Assembly (NCBI GenBank): GCA_002840155.1
Contig: PGZH01000003.1
Coordinates: forward strand, 1-64,000
Length of the DNA: 64,000 bases
Source: Gammaproteobacteria bacterium HGW-Gammaproteobacteria-13
Lineage (GTDB): Bacteria > Pseudomonadota > Gammaproteobacteria > Pseudomonadales > Pseudomonadaceae
Direction of reading: 5' to 3'
Of the stretch, positions 40,093-52,407 are shown piece by piece. Positions within the stretch are counted from its first letter, which is position 1. Each line of letters starts with the position of its first letter. Both the position numbers and the translations under genes were made by a program. The notes beneath the pieces were generated by a model that saw only the letters and a program-made list of their open reading frames with translations, did not search any database and was not told where the DNA came from.

Positions 40093-40760
40093 TAGTAGGC
40101 CTCCTTATTGGATACCTGAGGCGCCATCTTGAAGCTCGGCTTCTCGACCTGGTCTTTTTTCCAGACGCGAATACCCCAGATAAACAGACCGATCAGGAAG
40201 AACGCCGAAGGCGGCAGCAGCAGCATGCCGTTAGGCTGGTACCAGCCACCGTCGTTGATCACCGGAATGATCTCGTAACCCATCAGTTTGCCCGCGCCAA
40301 ACAGCTCACGAATAATGCCCAGAACGATCAGAAAGGCGCTGTAGCCCAGACCGTTACCAATACCGTCGAAGAACGACAGCACCGGCGGGTTCTGCATGGC
40401 AAAGGCTTCGGCGCGGCCCATCACGATGCAGTTGGTGATGATCAGTCCGACAAACACCGAGAGCTGCTTGGACAGGCTAAAGGCAAAGGCCTTGAGCACC
40501 TGATCCACCACGATCACCAGCGAGGCAATGATCACCATCTGCACGATCATGCGGATCGAGCCTGGGATCTGGCTGCGAATCATCGAGATAAACAGGTTGG
40601 AGAACCCGGTTACCAGGGTCAGCGCGGCAGACATCACCAGCGCGGTTTTCAGGTTCGAGGTCACCGCCAGGGCGGAACAGATACCGAGAATCTGCAAGCC
40701 AATCGGGTTGTTGTTGAAAATCGGGTTAAGCAGGACTTCTTTAATAGTCGGCTGCGACAT
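40092..40760 (-). CDS. nqrD: Na+-NQR subunit D
   Basis: A 222-residue membrane protein with six hydrophobic segments, homologous to NqrE in inverted topology. ATG 40760 ([13 protein letters not shown]) is preferred over a TTG two codons upstream. It is 2 bp after nqrC. Confidence 0.94.
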   Translation of the reverse strand: MSQPTIKEVLLNPIFNNNPIGLQILGICSALAVTSNLKTALVMSAALTLVTGFSNLFISMIRSQIPGSIRMIVQMVIIASLVIVVDQVLKAFAFSLSKQLSVFVGLIITNCIVMGRAEAFAMQNPPVLSFFDGIGNGLGYSAFLIVLGIIRELFGAGKLMGYEIIPVINDGGWYQPNGMLLLPPSAFFLIGLFIWGIRVWKKDQVEKPSFKMAPQVSNKEAY

Positions 40761-40762
40761 GA

Positions 40763-41551
40763 TCAAGCCTCCCCTGCGCGCAGGTTCGCGATAAACGGAC
40801 CGAAGCCATTCTGGCCAAGCCAGAACTTCAGCAGGTTGTCCACACCAACGCTGGTCAGCGTAGCGCCTGCCAGGCCATCAACCTGATGCACGGCCTTGGG
40901 GCTCTGTGCATCGACACCACCCTTGACGATTTGCACGGCCAGTTTGCCGTCCTCATCGAACAGGGTTTTGCCTGGCCATTGGCCTTTCCACTTCGGATTG
41001 TCGACTTCGCCACCCAGGCCCGGCGTTTCGCCGTGCTGGTAGAAGCCCATGCCAACCACGGTATTCAGGTCGCCCTTGACTGCGATAAAGCCATGCAGGG
41101 TCGACCACAGCCCGTAGCCACGCACCGGCAGAATCAGGGTTTCAACCTGACCATCCTTCTCCACCACATACACGGTGCTGAAGCGCTCCTGACGCTTGAT
41201 CCCAGCGATGTCATCGCTGCCCTTGAGCACCGAGGACAGTTTCGGGTCCTTGGAAGCCTTCAACGGGTCGAAGGTGACCGGGTCCTGAGCATCGGAGAAC
41301 TTGCCAGTTTCCAGGTCCACCAGCTTGGCGCTGATGGTGCCTTTGAACATGTCCTTAACCTGGGCGCTGGACATGCTGGCATCGCCCAGACCGGCGATCG
41401 CCAGAATGCTGCGCTGCTTGTCCAACAGACGGTTGTCCACCTGGGTCGGCTTCAGCGCCACGGCTGCACCGGCAACAAACACCGAGCACACCAGGCACAC
41501 CAACAGGGCCACCACCAGCGTACGGACGGTGGATTCTTTTTGACTAGACAT
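40763..41551 (-). CDS. nqrC: Na+-NQR subunit C
   Basis: A 262-residue subunit with one membrane helix (12-34) and a periplasmic domain. The FMN-bearing threonine is T231 in LAGATLTS, the standard ApbE target. It overlaps nqrB by 8 bp. Confidence 0.95.
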   Translation of the reverse strand: MSSQKESTVRTLVVALLVCLVCSVFVAGAAVALKPTQVDNRLLDKQRSILAIAGLGDASMSSAQVKDMFKGTISAKLVDLETGKFSDAQDPVTFDPLKASKDPKLSSVLKGSDDIAGIKRQERFSTVYVVEKDGQVETLILPVRGYGLWSTLHGFIAVKGDLNTVVGMGFYQHGETPGLGGEVDNPKWKGQWPGKTLFDEDGKLAVQIVKGGVDAQSPKAVHQVDGLAGATLTSVGVDNLLKFWLGQNGFGPFIANLRAGEA

Positions 41552-42755
41552 TGCGCGCCAGCCTCCGCTTGATATTGGCTTGAACGACGAAGTGGTCGAT
41601 CAGCGGTGCGAACAGGTTGGCGAACAGAATCGCCAGCATCATGCCTTCCGGGAAGGCCGGGTTGACCACACGGATCAACACCACCATCACACCGATCAGG
41701 GCACCGAAAATCCACTTGCCGGTATTGGTCATGGACGCCGACACCGGGTCGGTGGCCATAAAGAACATACCGAACGCAAAACCGCCCACCACCAGGTGCC
41801 AGTACCAAGGCATGGCAAACATCGGGTTGGTGGTCGAACCGAGGGCGTTGAACAGCAGGCTCAGGCCAACCATGCCCAGCATCACACCGGCGACGATGCG
41901 CCAGGCGGCAATCTTGGTGATCAGCAACACCAAACCGCCGATGGCGATGGCCAGGGTGCTGGTTTCACCAAGCGAGCCATGAATGGTGCCGACAAAGGCG
42001 TCCATCCAGGTAATGCCGTTGTTGATCACGTTGTCGATGCCGCCGGAAGCCGCCAGGCTCAGCGAAGTGGCACCGGCAAAGCCGTCCACCGCAGTCCATA
42101 CCGCATCACCGGACATCTGCGCCGGGTAGGCGAAGAACAGGAAAGCACGACCGGTCAGCGCCGGGTTGAGGAAGTTCTTGCCAGTACCGCCAAATACTTC
42201 CTTGCCGATCACCACGCCGAAGCTGATACCCAGGGCGACCTGCCACAGCGGAATGCTCGGCGGCAGAATCAGGGCAAAGAGTACCGAGGTGACGAAGAAA
42301 CCTTCGTTGACCTCATGCTTGCGGATCGAAGCGAACAGCACTTCCCAGAAGCCACCGACGATAAACGCCGTTGCATACACCGGCAGGAAGTACGCCGCGC
42401 CCTGGATAAAGTTATCCCACAGGCTGTTCGGGTCAAACCCGGCCAGCGAGCCTATCAGCGCAAAGCGCCAGCCTTCCTGTGCCGCCAGCAGCTCAGGGCT
42501 GTTAGCGAAGATCAGGTTGGCCTGATAACCGGTGTTCCACATGCCGAAAAACATCATCGGGAAGGTACACAACCACACGGTGATCATCATGCGCTTGAGG
42601 TCGATGCCGTCACGCACGTGGGCGGTGGTCTTGGTTACGCTGCCAGGGCGGTAGAAGAAGGTGTCGACAGCCTCATAGAGGGCGTACCACTTCTCGTACT
42701 TGCCGCCTTTTTCGAAGTTGTGCTCGACTTTATCGAGGAATGCACGAATACCCAT
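41544..42755 (-). CDS. nqrB: Na+-NQR subunit B
   Basis: A 403-residue membrane subunit with about ten helices. The FMN-bearing threonine is T230 in GFAGATSLS. It carries riboflavin and FMN and is part of the sodium path. ATG 42755 is 3 bp after nqrA. Confidence 0.96.
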   Translation of the reverse strand: MGIRAFLDKVEHNFEKGGKYEKWYALYEAVDTFFYRPGSVTKTTAHVRDGIDLKRMMITVWLCTFPMMFFGMWNTGYQANLIFANSPELLAAQEGWRFALIGSLAGFDPNSLWDNFIQGAAYFLPVYATAFIVGGFWEVLFASIRKHEVNEGFFVTSVLFALILPPSIPLWQVALGISFGVVIGKEVFGGTGKNFLNPALTGRAFLFFAYPAQMSGDAVWTAVDGFAGATSLSLAASGGIDNVINNGITWMDAFVGTIHGSLGETSTLAIAIGGLVLLITKIAAWRIVAGVMLGMVGLSLLFNALGSTTNPMFAMPWYWHLVVGGFAFGMFFMATDPVSASMTNTGKWIFGALIGVMVVLIRVVNPAFPEGMMLAILFANLFAPLIDHFVVQANIKRRLARNV

Positions 42756-42758
42756 GAC

Positions 42759-44342
<1,584 letters not shown>

Positions 44343-44367
44343 CTAATAGACCAACTGGAGCCCTGCC

Positions 44368-44928
44368 ATGCGCCTGTTACTCGCGCTTACCACCCTACTG
44401 CTGCTGAGCGGCGAGTTATTCGCCAACAACCGCGAACGCCTGCAAGAAGCCAACTTCGCCGCCACCCACCAGTTCGAACAGAGCAGCCTGGAGCGCAAGA
44501 ACCAGAGCGTGCTGACCTACCTGTGGGCCGACGTCTACGCCGCCGCCTTCTACGCCCCCAGCGAGGCCAGCGCCAGCCAGGCAGTCGCCAAGCCACTCAC
44601 GCAACGCCTGGAGCTTTACTACTTCCGCAACATCGACAGCCAAGACGTGATCAAGGCTGCCTGGGTCACGCTCGAACGCCAGCACGACGCCGCTACATTG
44701 CAGCGCCTGCGCCCCGAGGTAGATGCCCTGCACGCCACGTTCAGGGATATTCGCCCAGGCGACCGCTACGCCCTGAACTTCAACCAAGACAGCGGCCTAA
44801 CCCTGGAGGTGAATGGCAAAGTCGCCTACACCAGCCATGACCCAGCCCTGGCCAGGGCCTACCTGGGCATCTGGCTGTCGCCCAACGGCCTGTCGGATAA
44901 GTTGCGCACTAGCTTGCTGGCTGATTAA
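44368..44928 (+). CDS. Exported chalcone isomerase-like protein
   Basis: A 186-residue protein with a signal peptide (about 1-19, cleaved after LFA). The mature part resembles the chalcone isomerase-like family of bacterial periplasmic proteins: YLWADVYAAAFY near 50, RLELYYFRNI near 80, and the end AYLGIWLSPNGLSDKLR. No flavonoid chemistry is expected. Bacterial members have unknown substrates. ATG 44368 has CTGGAG upstream. It is divergent from nqrA. Confidence 0.75.
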   Translation: MRLLLALTTLLLLSGELFANNRERLQEANFAATHQFEQSSLERKNQSVLTYLWADVYAAAFYAPSEASASQAVAKPLTQRLELYYFRNIDSQDVIKAAWVTLERQHDAATLQRLRPEVDALHATFRDIRPGDRYALNFNQDSGLTLEVNGKVAYTSHDPALARAYLGIWLSPNGLSDKLRTSLLAD

Positions 44929-44948
44929 TTCCAGCAATTTCAGGCAAC

Positions 44949-44977
44949 AAAAACGGGAGCCGAAGCTCCCGTTTTTT
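44949..44977. terminator. Bidirectional terminator
   Basis: ACGGGAGC (44953-44960) pairs with GCTCCCGT (44965-44972), flanked by A and T runs. It is shared by the chalcone isomerase-like gene and gapB. Confidence 0.9.
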
Positions 44978-44992
44978 ATGCATCGCCTGCGC

Positions 44993-46459
44993 TTAGCGCG
45001 GGAAAGCTGGCGGGTTGACCCCGGCCATGTCTTCCATCACGCGAACCACCTGGCAGCTGTAACCGAACTCGTTGTCGTACCACACGTACAGCACAACGCG
45101 GTTGTCGTTGCAGATGGTGGCTTCGGCATCGACTACACCGGCGTGACGCGAGCCAACGAAGTCAGTGGAAACCACTTCCTGCGACTGAACGAAGTCGATC
45201 TGCTTCTGCAGGTCCGAGTGCATGGCCATCTGGCGCAGGTACTCGTTGACTTCTTCACGGGTGGTGGCTTTCTCAAGGTTGAGGTTGAGAATGGCCATCG
45301 ACACGTTCGGCGTCGGTACGCGAATAGCGTTGCCGGTCAGCTTGCCCTTCAGCACTGGCAGCGCCTTGGCAGCAGCAGTGGCGGCACCGGTTTCGGTGAT
45401 CACCATATTCAGCGGCGCGCTGCGGCCACGGCGGTCGCCCTTGTGGAAGTTGTCGATCAGGTTCTGGTCGTTGGTATACGAGTGAACGGTTTCGACGTGA
45501 CCATTAACGATGCCGTACTGATCATTGATCGCTTTGAGCACCGGCACGATGGCGTTGGTGGTGCAGGAAGCAGCCGAGATGATCTTGTCTTCTGGGGTGA
45601 TTTCACCGTGGTTGATGCCGTGCACGATGTTCTTCAGCGCGCCCTTGCCCGGCGCGGTGAGCACTACGCGATCGACACCCGGGCAGGCCAGGTGCTGGCC
45701 CAGGCCGTCGGCGTCACGCCATACACCGGTGTTGTCCACCAGCAGCGCGTTCTTGATGCCGTACTGGGTGTAATCAACTTCGGCTGGCGACTTGGCGTAG
45801 ATCACCTGAATCAGGTTGCCGTTGGCGGTCAGGGTGCTGTTTTCTTCGTCGATGGTGATGGTGCCATCGAACTTGCCATGCACCGAGTCGCGGCGCAGCA
45901 GGCTGGCGCGCTTGACCAGGTCATTGGTTGCGCCTTTGCGCACAACAATGGCGCGCAGACGCAGGCCGTCGCCACCACCGGTTTTCTCGATCAGGATGCG
46001 TGCCAGCAGGCGACCGATACGACCGAAACCGTAGAGCACCACGTCGGTGCCTTCGCGGGCTTCGCTGTTCTGCTTGCCAACCACTTCAATCAGCTCGTCC
46101 TTGACGAACTGCTCGATGCTGCGGCCCTGGCCTTCGGCCTTGAACTTGCTGACCATCTTGCCCAAGTCCACCGAAGCGGCGCCCAGCTTGAGCTCGCTCA
46201 TGGCCTTGAGCACCAGGAAGGTATCGTGCACCGACAGTTCGCTGTCGCCGGTCAGGCGGTGACGCGCGAAGCGGTGGGCCTTGAGAATGTCGATCACCGA
46301 GCGGTTGATCAAACCACGGCCGTAGATCGAGGTGACCACGTTGTTGTTACGGTAGAGTTGGCCAATCATCGGAATCATCGCTTCCGCAAGGGCTTCTCGA
46401 TCGATCCACTCACCGAGACACTGGTCGGGCTTCTGAGTCACGGGCAGTACCTTCCACAT
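44993..46459 (-). CDS. gapB: Glyceraldehyde-3-phosphate dehydrogenase, long form
   Basis: A 488-residue enzyme, longer than the usual 330. The classical NAD-binding GFGRIGR starts only at residue 144 and the catalytic cysteine C299 lies in SAASCTTN. The first 138 residues are an extra helical domain of unknown role. This form is typical of the Pseudomonas gene beside mfd (PA3001-like). It is thought to serve gluconeogenic or glycolytic triose phosphate oxidation. ATG 46459 is used; an internal start at residue 28 or 31 (M in MIPMIGQ) is possible. Confidence 0.88.
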   Translation of the reverse strand: MWKVLPVTQKPDQCLGEWIDREALAEAMIPMIGQLYRNNNVVTSIYGRGLINRSVIDILKAHRFARHRLTGDSELSVHDTFLVLKAMSELKLGAASVDLGKMVSKFKAEGQGRSIEQFVKDELIEVVGKQNSEAREGTDVVLYGFGRIGRLLARILIEKTGGGDGLRLRAIVVRKGATNDLVKRASLLRRDSVHGKFDGTITIDEENSTLTANGNLIQVIYAKSPAEVDYTQYGIKNALLVDNTGVWRDADGLGQHLACPGVDRVVLTAPGKGALKNIVHGINHGEITPEDKIISAASCTTNAIVPVLKAINDQYGIVNGHVETVHSYTNDQNLIDNFHKGDRRGRSAPLNMVITETGAATAAAKALPVLKGKLTGNAIRVPTPNVSMAILNLNLEKATTREEVNEYLRQMAMHSDLQKQIDFVQSQEVVSTDFVGSRHAGVVDAEATICNDNRVVLYVWYDNEFGYSCQVVRVMEDMAGVNPPAFPR

Positions 46460-46483
46460 GTAGGGGCTGAAAAAAGGGGCTAC

Positions 46484-46512
46484 ATTATGACGGCGCAAGC
46501 AAGCATGAGCAA
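46484..46512 (-). promoter_or_regulatory. Candidate promoter of gapB
   Basis: On the minus strand TTGCTC (46507-46512), a 17-bp spacer and CATAAT (46484-46489) resemble a sigma70 promoter. The start would lie about 20 nt before the ATG at 46459. Confidence 0.5.
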
Positions 46513-46590
46513 TGCACGACTGTCGTAACTGACACCGCACATAAACGCCCGCTACAATCGCCGACCTTGTGCCATGACCGTGAGCCGCCC

Positions 46591-49500
46591 GTGCCTGTAC
46601 TGCGTCTACCGTCCCTACCGGCCACTGCCGGCAAACAACACTGGGGCAACCTGCCCGGTGCCGCGCTGAGCCTGGCGATTGCCGAAGCCGCCAGCAATGC
46701 CAAACGCTTCACCCTGCTGCTGACTGCCGACAGCCAGAGTGCCGAGCGCCTGCAAGAGGAGCTGAGCTTTTTCGCTCCGGATTTGCCGGTGCTGCATTTC
46801 CCTGACTGGGAAACCCTGCCCTACGACCTGTTTTCGCCGCACCAGGACATCATTTCCCAGCGCATCGCCGCGCTTTATCGCCTGCCCGAGCTGAAACACG
46901 GCGTATTGGTAGTCCCGATCACCACAGCCCTACACCGCCTGGCGCCCAAGCGCTTTCTGCTTGGCAGCAGCCTGGTCATGCAGGTCGGCCAGCAACTCGA
47001 CGTCAACCAGATGCGCGGCAATCTGGAAGCCGCCGGCTATCGCTGTGTGGATACGGTGTATGAACATGGTGAGTTCGCCGTGCGCGGCGCGCTGATCGAC
47101 CTGTTCCCGATGGGCAGCAGCCAGCCATACCGCATCGACCTGTTCGATGACGAAATCGAAACCCTGCGCACCTTTGATCCGGAAAACCAGCGCTCCATCG
47201 ACAAGGTCGAGTCGATCAAGCTGCTGCCGGCGCGCGAATTCCCGCTGGAAAAGAAAGCCGTTACCGATTTTCGCGGGCGCTTTCGCGAGCGTTTCGACGT
47301 GGACTTCCGCCGCTGCCCGATCTATCAGGACCTCAGCACCGGCATCACCCCGGCCGGCATCGAGTACTACCTGCCGCTGTTCTTCGAAGAAACCGCCACC
47401 CTCTTCGACTATTTGCCCGCCGACACCCAGGTGTTTTCCCTGCCGGGCATCGAAAAAGCCGCCGAGCAGTTCTGGGTGGATGCGCGCAGCCGTTATGAGG
47501 ATCGCCGCGTCGACCCGGAACGCCCGCTGCTGCCGCCTGCCGACATATTCCTACCGGTAGAAGACTGTTTCGCCCGCCTGAAAAACTGGCCGCGCGTGGT
47601 GGTCAGCCAGGACGATATCGAAGAAGGCGTCGGCCGTCTGCGTTTCAACGCCAAACCGCTGCCCGACCTGGCGATCCAGGCCAAGGCCGGCGAACCGCTG
47701 GCCGCATTGCGGCGTTTTATCGAGGAATACCCTGGCCGCGTGCTGTTCTGCGCCGAGTCCGCCGGGCGGCGCGAAGTGCTGCTGGAGCTGCTCGCGCGCC
47801 TAAAACTCAAGCCCAACGAATTTGAAAGCTGGCCGGCCTTCACTGCCAGCAAACAGCGCTTAGGCATTTGCATCGCACCGCTGGATGATGGCCTGCTGCT
47901 CGAAGACCTGGCCTTGGTGGCGGAAAGCCCGCTGTTCGGCCAGCGCGTGATGCAACGCCGGCGCCGCGAGAAATCCCGCGATGGCGGCGACAACGTCATC
48001 AAGAACCTTACCGAGCTGCGCGAAGGCGCGCCGGTGGTGCATATCGACCACGGTGTCGGCCGCTACCTGGGCCTGGTAACCATGGAGTTCGACGGCCAGG
48101 CCGCTGAATTCCTCGCCCTGATGTACGCCGAGGAAGCCAAACTCTACGTGCCGGTGGCCAGCCTGCACCTGATCGCCCGTTACACCGGCAGCGACGACGC
48201 CCTCGCCCCACTGCACCGCCTGGGTTCGGAAATCTGGCAGAAGGCCAAGCGCAAGGCCGCCGAACAGGTGCGCGATGTCGCCGCCGAACTGCTCGACATC
48301 TATGCGCGCCGCGCTGCTCGCGAAGGCTATGCCTTTGCCGACCCGAAGGCCGATTACGCCACCTTCAGCGCCGGTTTCCCCTTCGAGGAAACCCCGGACC
48401 AGCAAGCCGCCATCGACGCGGTGCATGACGACATGCTCGCGCCCAAGCCGATGGACCGCCTGGTCTGCGGCGATGTCGGCTTCGGCAAAACCGAAGTGGC
48501 GATGCGCGCCGCCTTTATCGCCGTGCATGGCGGCAAGCAGGTGGCGGTGCTGGTACCGACCACCCTGCTCGCCCAGCAGCACTACAACAGCTTCCGCGAC
48601 CGCTTCGCCGACTGGCCGGTAAAAGTCGAGGTGATGAGCCGCTTCAAAAGCGCCAAGGAGGTCAGCGACGCCGTGCAGCAGCTGGCCGAGGGCAAGGTCG
48701 ACATCGTTATCGGCACCCACAAGTTGCTGCAGGAAGACGTCAAGTTCAGCAACCTGGGCCTGGTAATCATCGACGAAGAGCACCGCTTCGGCGTGCGCCA
48801 GAAAGAGCAGCTCAAGGCCCTGCGCAGCGAAGTCGACATCCTCACCCTCACCGCCACACCAATTCCACGCACCCTGAATATGGCCGTGGCCGGCATGCGC
48901 GACCTGTCGATCATCGCCACGCCACCGGCGCGCCGGCTGTCGGTGCGCACCTTTGTCATGGAACAGAACAACCCGACGATCAAGGAAGCGCTGCTGCGCG
49001 AACTGCTGCGCGGCGGCCAGGTGTACTACCTGCATAACGATGTGAAAACCATCGAGAAATGCGCCGCCGATCTGGCCGAACTGGTGCCGGAAGCACGCAT
49101 CGGCATCGGCCACGGGCAGATGCGCGAGCGCGAGCTGGAACAGGTGATGGGCGACTTCTACCACAAGCGCTTCAACGTGCTGATCGCCTCAACCATCATC
49201 GAAACCGGCATCGACGTACCGAGCGCCAACACCATCATCATCGAGCGCGCCGACAAGTTCGGTCTGGCTCAGCTACACCAGTTGCGCGGCCGCGTCGGCC
49301 GTAGCCACCACCAGGCCTACGCCTACCTGCTGACACCGCCGCGCAAGCAGATGACCGATGATGCGCAGAAGCGCCTGGAAGCCATTTCCGGTGCCCAGGA
49401 CCTCGGCGCCGGCTTCTTGCTAGCCACCCATGACCTAGAAATCCGCGGCGCCGGCGAGCTGCTCGGCGACGGCCAGAGCGGGCAGATTCAGGCAGTCGGT

Positions 49501-50028
49501 TTCACCCTGTATATGGAAATGCTTGAGCGCGCGGTGAAATCCATCCGCAAGGGCGAGCAGCCTAACCTCGATCAGCCGCTTGGCGGCGGCCCGGAGATCA
49601 ACCTGCGCGTGCCGGCGCTGATCCCCGAGGATTACCTGCCCGACGTGCATGCGCGGCTGATCCTCTACAAACGCATCGCCAACGCTGCCGACGAGGATGG
49701 CCTGAAAGAGCTGCAAGTGGAGATGATCGACCGCTTCGGCCTGCTGCCAGATGCAAGCAAGAACCTGATACGCATCACCCTGATGAAATTGCAGGCGGAA
49801 AAGCTCGGGATCAAGAAGGTCGATGCCGGCCCGCAAGGTGGACGGATCGAATTCGCCGCCGACACCTGCGTCGATCCGCTGACCCTGATCAAGCTGATCC
49901 AGAGCGCGCCGAACCGTTACAAGTTCGAAGGCGCGACGATGTTTAAGATCCAGGTGCCCATGGAGCGCCCGGAAGAACGTTTCAATACCTTAGAGGCGCT
50001 GTTCGAGCGCCTGACTCCCTCTACCTAA
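46591..50028 (+). CDS. mfd: Transcription-repair coupling factor
   Basis: A 1145-residue Mfd. The N-terminal UvrB-like module contains HFPDWETLPYD near 71. The RNA-polymerase-interacting region is near 470-540. The translocase has Walker A GDVGFGKTE near 630, DEEHRFGVRQKE near 730, and the TRG region with RGRVGRSHHQAYAY near 903. It removes stalled RNA polymerase and recruits UvrA. GTG 46591 (PVLRLP) matches the family start better than the TTG eight codons upstream. Confidence 0.95.
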   Translation: MPVLRLPSLPATAGKQHWGNLPGAALSLAIAEAASNAKRFTLLLTADSQSAERLQEELSFFAPDLPVLHFPDWETLPYDLFSPHQDIISQRIAALYRLPELKHGVLVVPITTALHRLAPKRFLLGSSLVMQVGQQLDVNQMRGNLEAAGYRCVDTVYEHGEFAVRGALIDLFPMGSSQPYRIDLFDDEIETLRTFDPENQRSIDKVESIKLLPAREFPLEKKAVTDFRGRFRERFDVDFRRCPIYQDLSTGITPAGIEYYLPLFFEETATLFDYLPADTQVFSLPGIEKAAEQFWVDARSRYEDRRVDPERPLLPPADIFLPVEDCFARLKNWPRVVVSQDDIEEGVGRLRFNAKPLPDLAIQAKAGEPLAALRRFIEEYPGRVLFCAESAGRREVLLELLARLKLKPNEFESWPAFTASKQRLGICIAPLDDGLLLEDLALVAESPLFGQRVMQRRRREKSRDGGDNVIKNLTELREGAPVVHIDHGVGRYLGLVTMEFDGQAAEFLALMYAEEAKLYVPVASLHLIARYTGSDDALAPLHRLGSEIWQKAKRKAAEQVRDVAAELLDIYARRAAREGYAFADPKADYATFSAGFPFEETPDQQAAIDAVHDDMLAPKPMDRLVCGDVGFGKTEVAMRAAFIAVHGGKQVAVLVPTTLLAQQHYNSFRDRFADWPVKVEVMSRFKSAKEVSDAVQQLAEGKVDIVIGTHKLLQEDVKFSNLGLVIIDEEHRFGVRQKEQLKALRSEVDILTLTATPIPRTLNMAVAGMRDLSIIATPPARRLSVRTFVMEQNNPTIKEALLRELLRGGQVYYLHNDVKTIEKCAADLAELVPEARIGIGHGQMRERELEQVMGDFYHKRFNVLIASTIIETGIDVPSANTIIIERADKFGLAQLHQLRGRVGRSHHQAYAYLLTPPRKQMTDDAQKRLEAISGAQDLGAGFLLATHDLEIRGAGELLGDGQSGQIQAVGFTLYMEMLERAVKSIRKGEQPNLDQPLGGGPEINLRVPALIPEDYLPDVHARLILYKRIANAADEDGLKELQVEMIDRFGLLPDASKNLIRITLMKLQAEKLGIKKVDAGPQGGRIEFAADTCVDPLTLIKLIQSAPNRYKFEGATMFKIQVPMERPEERFNTLEALFERLTPST

Positions 50029-50039
50029 AGGACTGACCC

Positions 50040-50579
50040 ATGCGCGCACTCCGCACCCTGGCCCTGTTGCCGCTTATCTTGCTGGGCCTGCTCAGCAGCA
50101 CTGCCGCCCTGGCTGACAGCCTGTACCAGGTTGAAGTCATCGTCTTCCGCCAGGCCGCCACACCGATTTCCGCCGGTCAGCTGCCGCCGGACAACTGGGC
50201 GCAGAACGCGCTGCCGGTGGATGGCAGCAACAGTCGCAGCACCGCGCTGAACACCGAAGCCGGCAAGCTCAGCCCTTCTAATGGTTATCAGGTATTGCTG
50301 CACAAGGCCTGGTCCCAGAGCCTGGGCGAATCGAGCAGCCGCGTCGCCATCAGCACCGGCAACGAGCAGTTCGGCCACTACCCCGTCGAAGGCACCATCA
50401 GCCTCAAGTCCGGTCGCGTGATCGAGCTGGACAGCGACATCTGGGTCAACCAGCTCGACGCCAGTGGCATTCTCAATGACAGTGAGCGCATCAAGCAGAG
50501 CAGCCGCCTGAAAAGCGGCGAGCTGACCTTTGTTGATAATGGCAGTCTGGGAATGCTGATTCGCGTCAGCCCGCTGTAA
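50040..50579 (+). CDS. csiV: CsiV family exported protein
   Basis: A 179-residue protein with a signal peptide (cleavage after LAD region, about residue 26) and the YQVEVIVFRQ block near 29, which marks the CsiV family linked to peptidoglycan. It lies 11 bp after mfd and ends in LRVSPL-like sequence. The exact role is not known here. Confidence 0.75.
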   Translation: MRALRTLALLPLILLGLLSSTAALADSLYQVEVIVFRQAATPISAGQLPPDNWAQNALPVDGSNSRSTALNTEAGKLSPSNGYQVLLHKAWSQSLGESSSRVAISTGNEQFGHYPVEGTISLKSGRVIELDSDIWVNQLDASGILNDSERIKQSSRLKSGELTFVDNGSLGMLIRVSPL

Positions 50580-50591
50580 AAACACCGCCAC

Positions 50592-50622
50592 AAAAAAGGG
50601 CCGCATTACGCGGCCCTTTTTT
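50592..50622. terminator. Bidirectional terminator
   Basis: GGGCCGC (50598-50604) pairs with GCGGCCC (50610-50616) with A and T runs on either side, between csiV and the convergent mtnP. Confidence 0.9.
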
Positions 50623-50639
50623 ATTGCAACACGACTCAA

Positions 50640-51380
<741 letters not shown>

Positions 51381-51387
51381 TTACTCC

Positions 51388-52386
51388 TCAGTCGATTAAT
51401 TGCGCATCGCGCAGGCTGCCAAGTGCCGCCAGCCAACGCGGGCTCTGCCGATACTCAATACCCGGAAAGGCCTGCCGACGCATCCGCGCCAGACCTTGCG
51501 GCGGTTCCACCTTGAGGCGCTGCAAGGCGCTCAGGGCCAGCTCTGCCGCTGCCCGATCATTACACACCAGGCCCATGTCACAACCTGCCAGCAGCGCTGC
51601 CTCGATACGGCAAGCCGCATCGCCGACCACATGGGCACCGGCCATGGACAGATCGTCGCTGAAAATCACCCCATCAAAAGCCAGCTCGCCACGCAGAATG
51701 TCCTGCAGCCAGCGCCGGGAAAAACCGGCCGGCTGACTGTCCACCTGAGGGTAGATCACATGGGCGGGCATCACCGCAGCCAACTGCCGACTCAATTGCG
51801 CAAAAGGCTGTAAATCGACAGCGCGAATCTGTTCCAGACTGCGCTCATCCACCGGGATGGCCACATGGGAATCCGCCTCAGCCCAGCCGTGACCGGGGAA
51901 ATGCTTACCAGTGGCGGCCATGCCCGCAGCGTTCATCCCACGGATAAACGCGCCGGCCAGTAAAGTGGCGCGCTGCGCATCACCCTCAAAAGCGCGGCTG
52001 CCAACCACCGCGCTGCGCTGATGGTCGAGATCCAGCACCGGGGCAAAACTCAGGTCCAACCCGGCAGCCAGCACTTCGGTGGCCATAACCCAGCCGCACT
52101 GCTCAGCCAGATGCTCGGCATTGGCGTTATCGGCCAACGCACGCATCGCCGGCAAGCGCACAAAACCCTGACGCAGACGCTGTACCCGGCCGCCTTCCTG
52201 ATCCACTGCCAACAACAGATCCGGGCGCACCGCGCGAATGGCCGCAGACAGCTCGCGCACCTGGCGCGGGTCTTCGATATTGCGCGCGAACAGAATCAGC
52301 CCGGCCACCTGCGGCTGGCGCAGGATCTGGCGATCTTCAGCCGTCAGCCAGGTGCCGGCGATATCCAGCATCAATGAACCTTGCAT
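51388..52386 (-). CDS. nagZ: Beta-N-acetylhexosaminidase NagZ
   Basis: A 332-residue family-3 glycosidase of the cytosol. The catalytic-loop block TGKHFPGHGWAEADSHVAIP lies near 160-179, DDLSMAGA near 235 supplies the nucleophile aspartate. It trims anhydromuropeptides during cell-wall recycling and so affects AmpC induction. ATG 52386 (MQGSLMLDI) matches the family start; a GTG four codons upstream is less likely. Confidence 0.94.
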   Translation of the reverse strand: MQGSLMLDIAGTWLTAEDRQILRQPQVAGLILFARNIEDPRQVRELSAAIRAVRPDLLLAVDQEGGRVQRLRQGFVRLPAMRALADNANAEHLAEQCGWVMATEVLAAGLDLSFAPVLDLDHQRSAVVGSRAFEGDAQRATLLAGAFIRGMNAAGMAATGKHFPGHGWAEADSHVAIPVDERSLEQIRAVDLQPFAQLSRQLAAVMPAHVIYPQVDSQPAGFSRRWLQDILRGELAFDGVIFSDDLSMAGAHVVGDAACRIEAALLAGCDMGLVCNDRAAAELALSALQRLKVEPPQGLARMRRQAFPGIEYRQSPRWLAALGSLRDAQLID

Positions 52387-52407
52387 GGGTGCACTCACAA
52401 CTCTTCC

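Noticed and set aside
35607-40095. Long plus-strand frames over sthA and nqrF/E
   Set aside because: These are codon-bias shadows of real genes with no motif or start context.
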